9,245 bases of DNA from assembly GCA_017559885.1 (NCBI GenBank), contig JAFYQN010000165.1:1-9245 (forward strand). Reading direction: 5' to 3'. Shown in pieces: positions 6,020 to 9,245 of this stretch (the first letter of the stretch is position 1; each line of letters starts with the position of its first letter). Made by a program: the position numbers and the translations under genes. The stretch comes from Clostridia bacterium (GTDB lineage Bacteria; Bacillota; Clostridia; Oscillospirales; Acutalibacteraceae). Below the pieces are notes generated by a model, which was given only the letters and a program-made list of their open reading frames with translations, did not search any database and had not been told where the DNA came from.

Positions 6020-6841
6020 TTAAATCAATTCGATAATTGCAGCAAGATTTCCTCTTTTGCCGCCCGTTGCTCTGTGAGAATGAAGTTCGCACGAATTACA
6101 ACAGGTACATATATCGCTTATATCTATATTGTCTTCTTTTATACCTGCCGATATTAAAATGTTTTTATTTGCTTGTGCCAAGTTTAGCATAAAATGATTT
6201 TCGTCTTTACCCTCGCGAAAAACTCCCGTAACGTCTATGCCGCTTTCCATAAAAGCGTCAAGCACAGGCATATCTACCTCGTAACAACTTTCGCAAATAC
6301 AAGGACCTATTGCCGCTATAATGTCGTTTGGGTCGCAACCAAATTCGGTTATCATTTTTTCTATGGTAACTTTGCCTATTTGACTAACCGTGCCGCGCCA
6401 ACCTGCGTGACTTGTTGCGCACACGCGTTTTACGGGGTCACAAAAAAGCAGCGGTGTGCAATCGGCATATTGGGTTACAAGCGCAACGCCCGACTGGTTT
6501 GTGATAAGACCGTCAACGTCGCAAAAACTTTCTTTTGTGTATCCGGTTCCACAATCGTCTTGCGTTACAACGCGAACGTTGCTCGTGTGGGTTTGTTTGC
6601 TTAAAACAAGGTGTGATATATCTATTCCAACCGCGCCGCAAAGTCGACGGTAATTTTCCTCTACCTTGTTAAAATCGTCGCCACCCGAAAAACTTGTGTT
6701 CATAGTGGCAAACTGACCTTCGCTTACCCCACCAAGACGGGTCGAAAAGGTGTGTCGCACTGCGCCGCACGCTTCAAGACGGGGAAAGGTTATATAAACC
6801 AAATCGCCCTTTTGATTAATTTTTAAATTAGTACTGTTCAT
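6020..6841 (-). CDS. pgeF: Peptidoglycan editing factor PgeF / YfiH-family multicopper-oxidase-fold (laccase domain) protein
   Basis: The 273-residue product matches the YfiH/DUF152 family in length and motifs: an N-terminal HTFSTRLGGVS (30-40), KQTHTSNVRVV with His85, TQYADCTPLLFCD with Cys128, SHAGWRGT with His145, IGPCICESCYEVD (178-190), and a C-terminal SHRATGGKRGNLAA. His85/Cys128/His145 correspond to the family's zinc (historically copper) site. In E. coli YfiH prevents misincorporation of serine for alanine in peptidoglycan precursors; purine-nucleoside phosphorylase/adenosine deaminase activity has been reported for other members, so the cellular role here is uncertain. The C-terminus has an extra Cys group (CTCCNSC, 245-251). 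ATG 6841 is chosen because GAGGG lies 5 nt upstream; ATG 6859 is an alternative adding six residues. The start overlaps the cpsB-like gene by 14 nt, implying translational coupling. Confidence 0.92.
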   Translation of the reverse strand: MNSTNLKINQKGDLVYITFPRLEACGAVRHTFSTRLGGVSEGQFATMNTSFSGGDDFNKVEENYRRLCGAVGIDISHLVLSKQTHTSNVRVVTQDDCGTGYTKESFCDVDGLITNQSGVALVTQYADCTPLLFCDPVKRVCATSHAGWRGTVSQIGKVTIEKMITEFGCDPNDIIAAIGPCICESCYEVDMPVLDAFMESGIDVTGVFREGKDENHFMLNLAQANKNILISAGIKEDNIDISDICTCCNSCELHSHRATGGKRGNLAAIIELI

Positions 6842-7559
6842 AAATACCCTCAATCTCATCCGAAAGTCGATTGGATTTTATAACAAGTCGGTTTGCCGCC
6901 GAGCGACCAAGTTTGCTTGAAATGGTGTCAAGCGCTTGTTTTATATACGGCGGGCGATTAACTACCGAGTGGGTATCGCTTGCAAGGTAGGAAATACAAC
7001 CGCCTTTTATTAGTTTTTCGCAAAGTTTTGCGTCTTCTTTTGAAATAACCGCGCCTGCGTTTATATGAGCAAGGGCTACTCCGTCCGATATAAGTTTTAA
7101 CAACTTTTTAAACCCCGGCACCTTGCTGTATCTTTCGATATGCGCAAGTATTGGCGTAAGTCCCAAAACCTCTTTAATATCGATTATATCGCTAATAACC
7201 GTTTTGGTAATGGGCGCGCCATAAGGCAGTTCAAGCAACAAATAGTTTGTGTTTTGTATGGCGAATTGTTTTACCGCGCGACTTTTACCCATGCCGCCAA
7301 AATAACGCAGTTCGCAACCAAGGTAAACCGTTGGCAAATCTTTATACTCTATCTCTTTTTTTAACTCGTTATACGCTTTTGATACCGTTTCGGTAAATTG
7401 CTCTACGTTGTCAGTATCGGGATAAAAGTGCGGTGTTGCTATAACGTGGGTCACACCCTGCTCTTTTAACATTTCAAGCAGTTTTATTGCCGTTTCCATA
7501 TCGCGCGCGCCGTCGTCTACCTCGGGTAAAATATGCGCGTGTATATCAAGAAAATTCAT
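6828..7559 (-). CDS. cpsB: CpsB/CapC-type manganese-dependent protein tyrosine phosphatase (PHP fold)
   Basis: This cytoplasmic phosphatase dephosphorylates the BY-kinase that controls capsule or exopolysaccharide export (CpsB of Streptococcus, YwqE of Bacillus). The 243-residue length is normal for the family. PHP metal-binding motifs appear in order: DIHAHILPEVDDGA (His7, His9, Asp15/16), ATPHFYP (His44), GCELRY (Glu83), AHIERY (His140) and SDTHSV (Asp195, His197). ATG 7559 has AAGGA 5 nt upstream. The kinase gene lies upstream on the same strand with a 56-nt gap that contains a terminator-like hairpin; the pgeF start overlaps this gene's 3' end by 14 nt, and the pgeF Shine-Dalgarno sequence is inside this reading frame. 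The kinase-then-phosphatase order differs from the pneumococcal cpsB-C-D order but fits the same functional set. A histidinol-phosphatase-type PHP protein is the alternative, less likely given the neighbours. Confidence 0.93.
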   Translation of the reverse strand: MNFLDIHAHILPEVDDGARDMETAIKLLEMLKEQGVTHVIATPHFYPDTDNVEQFTETVSKAYNELKKEIEYKDLPTVYLGCELRYFGGMGKSRAVKQFAIQNTNYLLLELPYGAPITKTVISDIIDIKEVLGLTPILAHIERYSKVPGFKKLLKLISDGVALAHINAGAVISKEDAKLCEKLIKGGCISYLASDTHSVVNRPPYIKQALDTISSKLGRSAANRLVIKSNRLSDEIEGIYEQY

Positions 7560-7575
7560 ACTATTCCTTCTTTAT

Positions 7576-7609
7576 AAAAAATCGGGAAAACGCCAAGGTT
7601 CTCCCGATT
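7576..7609 (-). terminator. Terminator-like hairpin between the tyrosine kinase and phosphatase genes
   Basis: On the minus strand a 12-bp stem (7598-7609 with 7580-7591, one G-U wobble) with a six-base loop CTTGGC begins 6 nt after the kinase stop codon. It is followed by a T run (7576-7581). It ends about 7 nt before the AAGGA of the phosphatase gene. It should end or attenuate transcripts from the modulator-kinase pair. Confidence 0.8.
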
Positions 7610-7615
7610 ATAGTT

Positions 7616-8437
7616 TTATTGTTTTTCTTGCGATTGTGTCGATGCCGTTTCTTCGGGTTTTTGAAGGGTTGGTTTGCTGCCATAGCCGTAACCATAACCA
7701 TATTTTGAATATCCGTACTTACGATAATAACCATATTTACGGTAACCGTACTTGCGATAACCACCGCCCGATTTTGGATTGGCAGCGTTCATAATCGCGC
7801 CAAGAATATTAATGTTGGCAAAGTTTGCCGCATCAATTGCGCGCTGAATTGAATCGGTAGGTGTTACTTGGTCTTTAACCACAAGCACAAGACCTGACGT
7901 CTGAGGAGCTATAACCAACGCGTCGGTTACAACGTCAACAGGCGGTGTGTCGATAATTACGTAACTATATTCTTTACCTACGGTGTCAACCAATTCTTTA
8001 AATCTTGCAGAACCCAAAAGTTCAGAAGGGTTTGGAGGCACTTGACCTGCGGTCATTACGTCGAAGGTATCGCTTATGTGGGTGATTGCCTCGTTATATT
8101 TGTTAAAGCCGGCAAGCACGTTTGAAAGACCGATATTGTTTTCGATTTTAAGTTTTTTATGAACCGAACTTTTACGCATATCGGCATCAATTAGCAAAAC
8201 CTTATCACCAAGCTGTGAAAAAGCAATCGCCATATTTATAGACGTTGTCGATTTACCCTCGCCTGCTTCCGGACTGGTTATGCCAAAAACCTTAGTTTCA
8301 CTTGAAGCCAACAAATAGGTAAGGTTAGTACGTATGGTTTTGTATGCCTCGACAACGGCAAAAGGAACATGTCGAGTTTCGCTTATGTTTATAACAGCGT
8401 TTTTTGCGTCCTGCGCTTTTTTGCTTTTAATTGCCAT
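7616..8437 (-). CDS. cpsD: CpsD/CapB-type bacterial tyrosine (BY) kinase, tyrosine-rich tail
   Basis: This soluble ATPase autophosphorylates on C-terminal tyrosines when docked on its membrane modulator and thereby controls polysaccharide polymerisation and export. The 273-residue product shows an N-terminal EAYKTIRTNL segment (30-39), typical of BY-kinase oligomer contacts; Walker A SPEAGEGKST (55-64); Walker A' VLLIDADMR (80-88); Walker B YVIIDTPP (159-166); and, after NAANPKSGGG, a tail with 12 tyrosines in 26 residues (227-252) built on YRKYGY-like units. The tail ends with a short Glu/Gln/Thr-rich segment. The start is ATG 8437, served by GGAGG at 8 nt; ATG 8443 is only 2 nt from it and an upstream start at 8494 lacks support. 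It overlaps the modulator gene by 11 nt (8427-8437), so the two are probably translationally coupled. The cognate phosphatase gene follows after a hairpin. ParA-type ATPases share the fold, but the tail and context favour BY-kinase. Confidence 0.95.
   Translation of the reverse strand: MAIKSKKAQDAKNAVINISETRHVPFAVVEAYKTIRTNLTYLLASSETKVFGITSPEAGEGKSTTSINMAIAFSQLGDKVLLIDADMRKSSVHKKLKIENNIGLSNVLAGFNKYNEAITHISDTFDVMTAGQVPPNPSELLGSARFKELVDTVGKEYSYVIIDTPPVDVVTDALVIAPQTSGLVLVVKDQVTPTDSIQRAIDAANFANINILGAIMNAANPKSGGGYRKYGYRKYGYYRKYGYSKYGYGYGYGSKPTLQKPEETASTQSQEKQ
7682..7759 (-). repeat. Degenerate tandem repeat encoding the YRKYGY tyrosine cluster
   Basis: This encodes kinase residues 227-252. Units read YRKYGY, then RKYGYY, RKYGYS, KYGYGYGYG. 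Codons vary between units (TAT/TAC, CGT/CGC, AAA/AAG), so the repetition is kept at the protein level rather than being a recent DNA duplication. Confidence 0.85.
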
Positions 8438-9179
8438 AGCCATAACCTCCCTTGCCGCGAGATTTACGGTATCCGCCGCTTTCGGCATTTTCAAAATCAG
8501 GAACCGAACCTAAAAGCGGAACGTCGAAATTATTTGTAAAGTCTTCTTCGCCCTTTATTGCGCGATTTGTAGACTCAATTATAAATACCACGCCAAATGC
8601 TGCCGCCGCGCCGATAATACCTGCTACGCCCGTTGCCATAGTTGTGCGAGGGTAGGTTTTAACTGCCTTTATGGCGGTAGAAGCAACGTCTGCTTTAGAT
8701 GATTCTATAAACTTTTTAGGTATGTACTGACATGCAGTTTCGGTTATCTTGTTTGCAACGCGCATTGCCTCTTTTGGGTCGGTGCTCGAAAAGGTTATAT
8801 CCACAAACAAAGATTCTTCACTTCTTCTTGATACAGAAGTACGACCTTTAAGTGAAAGATAGTCGTAATCTTTACCAAGTTGGTTAGCAACCTCTTTATA
8901 AAGGTCGGGAGTGTTAAGAATATCTACTACAGTCTGTGAAAGAATAAGAGATGCCTGAATATCACTGCCTGCTACCTTACCGGTGGTTTCATCATAAGAC
9001 GTGGTAACCGCGCCGTTGGTTACAAGAAGCGACGCCGTAGCGCTATATCGTGGGGTTAAAATTATCTTGCAGTAGCCAAACGTAGCGCCAGCAAAAATTA
9101 CGGCCGCTATGATAAGCACCCATATTCTGCGCCACGCAAGCAATAGCAGGTCCATAATATTTATAGTTTTTTCTTCCAT
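8427..9179 (-). CDS. cpsC: Wzz/CpsC/YveK-type chain-length determinant and BY-kinase modulator
   Basis: This membrane polysaccharide co-polymerase sets chain length and activates the cognate tyrosine kinase through its cytoplasmic tail. The 250-residue product has the family layout: short cytoplasmic N-terminus (EEKTINIMDLLLLAWRR), first membrane segment (about 19-40), an external domain beginning PRYSATASLLVTN (43-55), a second membrane segment (about 183-202) preceded by KTYPRTTM, and a cytoplasmic C-terminus with DVPLLGSVPDFE (219-230), the usual kinase-contact region. It then ends in an unusual Gly/Tyr/basic tail, GGYRKSRGKGGYGYGN (235-250), resembling the kinase's own tail. ATG 9179 has AGAGGA about 5 nt upstream. 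Its 3' end overlaps the kinase start by 11 nt, and its terminal glycine codons double as the kinase Shine-Dalgarno sequence. A TATTAT-like element at 9228-9233 could be its -10, but the -35 would fall outside the window. Confidence 0.92.
   Translation of the reverse strand: MEEKTINIMDLLLLAWRRIWVLIIAAVIFAGATFGYCKIILTPRYSATASLLVTNGAVTTSYDETTGKVAGSDIQASLILSQTVVDILNTPDLYKEVANQLGKDYDYLSLKGRTSVSRRSEESLFVDITFSSTDPKEAMRVANKITETACQYIPKKFIESSKADVASTAIKAVKTYPRTTMATGVAGIIGAAAAFGVVFIIESTNRAIKGEEDFTNNFDVPLLGSVPDFENAESGGYRKSRGKGGYGYGN
8446..8450 (-). promoter_or_regulatory. Ribosome binding site of the tyrosine kinase gene
   Basis: GGAGG lies inside the last codons of the modulator gene, 8 nt before ATG 8437. 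It selects ATG 8437 over ATG 8443 (2-nt spacing) and couples translation of the two genes. Confidence 0.8.
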
Positions 9180-9245
9180 TTTATTCCTCTTCTCAAAATA
9201 GAATTAATATTTTTACATACACACTATATAATACCATCATTGCGC

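Noticed and set aside
6194..6604. Plus-strand open frame antisense to pgeF
   Set aside because: Inside a clear conserved gene on the other strand, with no motif or proper start context.
7561..7764. Minus-strand open frame in another frame across the kinase tail and hairpin (Met/Asn/Lys-rich)
   Set aside because: A by-product of the repetitive tyrosine codons; it covers the terminator and ends against the phosphatase start.
7682..7770. Short repeated DNA units considered as a CRISPR-like or satellite array
   Set aside because: Units are in frame, encode the tyrosine cluster, and vary at wobble positions with no spacers.
9180..9245. Possible promoter of the modulator gene (TATTAT at 9228-9233, minus strand)
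   Set aside because: AT-rich and plausible as a -10, but the -35 would lie beyond the window edge, so it cannot be supported.

Overview
The window looks like an anaerobic, low-to-mid GC Firmicute (Clostridia-like), probably from a gut or other anoxic habitat. The basis is an oxygen-sensitive class III ribonucleotide reductase with its radical-SAM activase, the Gram-positive capsule/exopolysaccharide layout with the chain-length protein and tyrosine kinase as separate genes, and purine-rich AGGAGG-type ribosome binding sites. This is inference from gene content; no rRNA or tRNA gene is present to fix the taxonomy.

Layout. The left end (+ strand) holds the 3' end of a GH36/raffinose-synthase-like glycoside hydrolase (2-493), then a complete thioredoxin reductase, trxB (520-1434). 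A bidirectional hairpin terminator (1446-1486) separates trxB from a convergent minus-strand gene, nrdD (1492-3858). This anaerobic ribonucleotide reductase carries an extra C-terminal redoxin domain with a CPNC motif. Upstream of nrdD (3859-3968) is a textbook promoter (TTGACA, 17 bp, TATAAT) overlaid by two NrdR-type boxes 33 bp apart. All remaining genes are also on the minus strand. In transcription order from the right edge they are: Wzz/CpsC-like modulator, BY-type tyrosine kinase with a tyrosine-rich tail, a terminator-like hairpin, CpsB-type tyrosine phosphatase, PgeF (YfiH), an MFS/GPH-type transporter and nrdG. nrdG stops at the edge of the nrdD operator. No stretch longer than about 110 bases is without a gene.

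How it fits together. The right side is an exopolysaccharide phosphoregulation module: modulator, kinase and the opposing phosphatase, trailed by envelope (PgeF), transport and nrdG genes with short gaps or overlaps. The middle is a deoxynucleotide-synthesis module. NrdG installs the glycyl radical on NrdD, NrdR probably represses the nrdD promoter, and the fused redoxin may supply electrons, possibly recharged by the neighbouring TrxB.

Most notable points: the NrdD-redoxin fusion, the paired NrdR boxes on a consensus promoter, the matching tyrosine-rich tails of modulator and kinase, a terminator-like hairpin between kinase and phosphatase, and an abrupt base-composition change inside nrdD near 2760-2940 (about 50-57% GC in sampled lines to the left, roughly 38-47% to the right). 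That change could mark homologous recombination or a chimeric assembly, so linkage across it should be treated with care. I see no clearly new multi-gene system.
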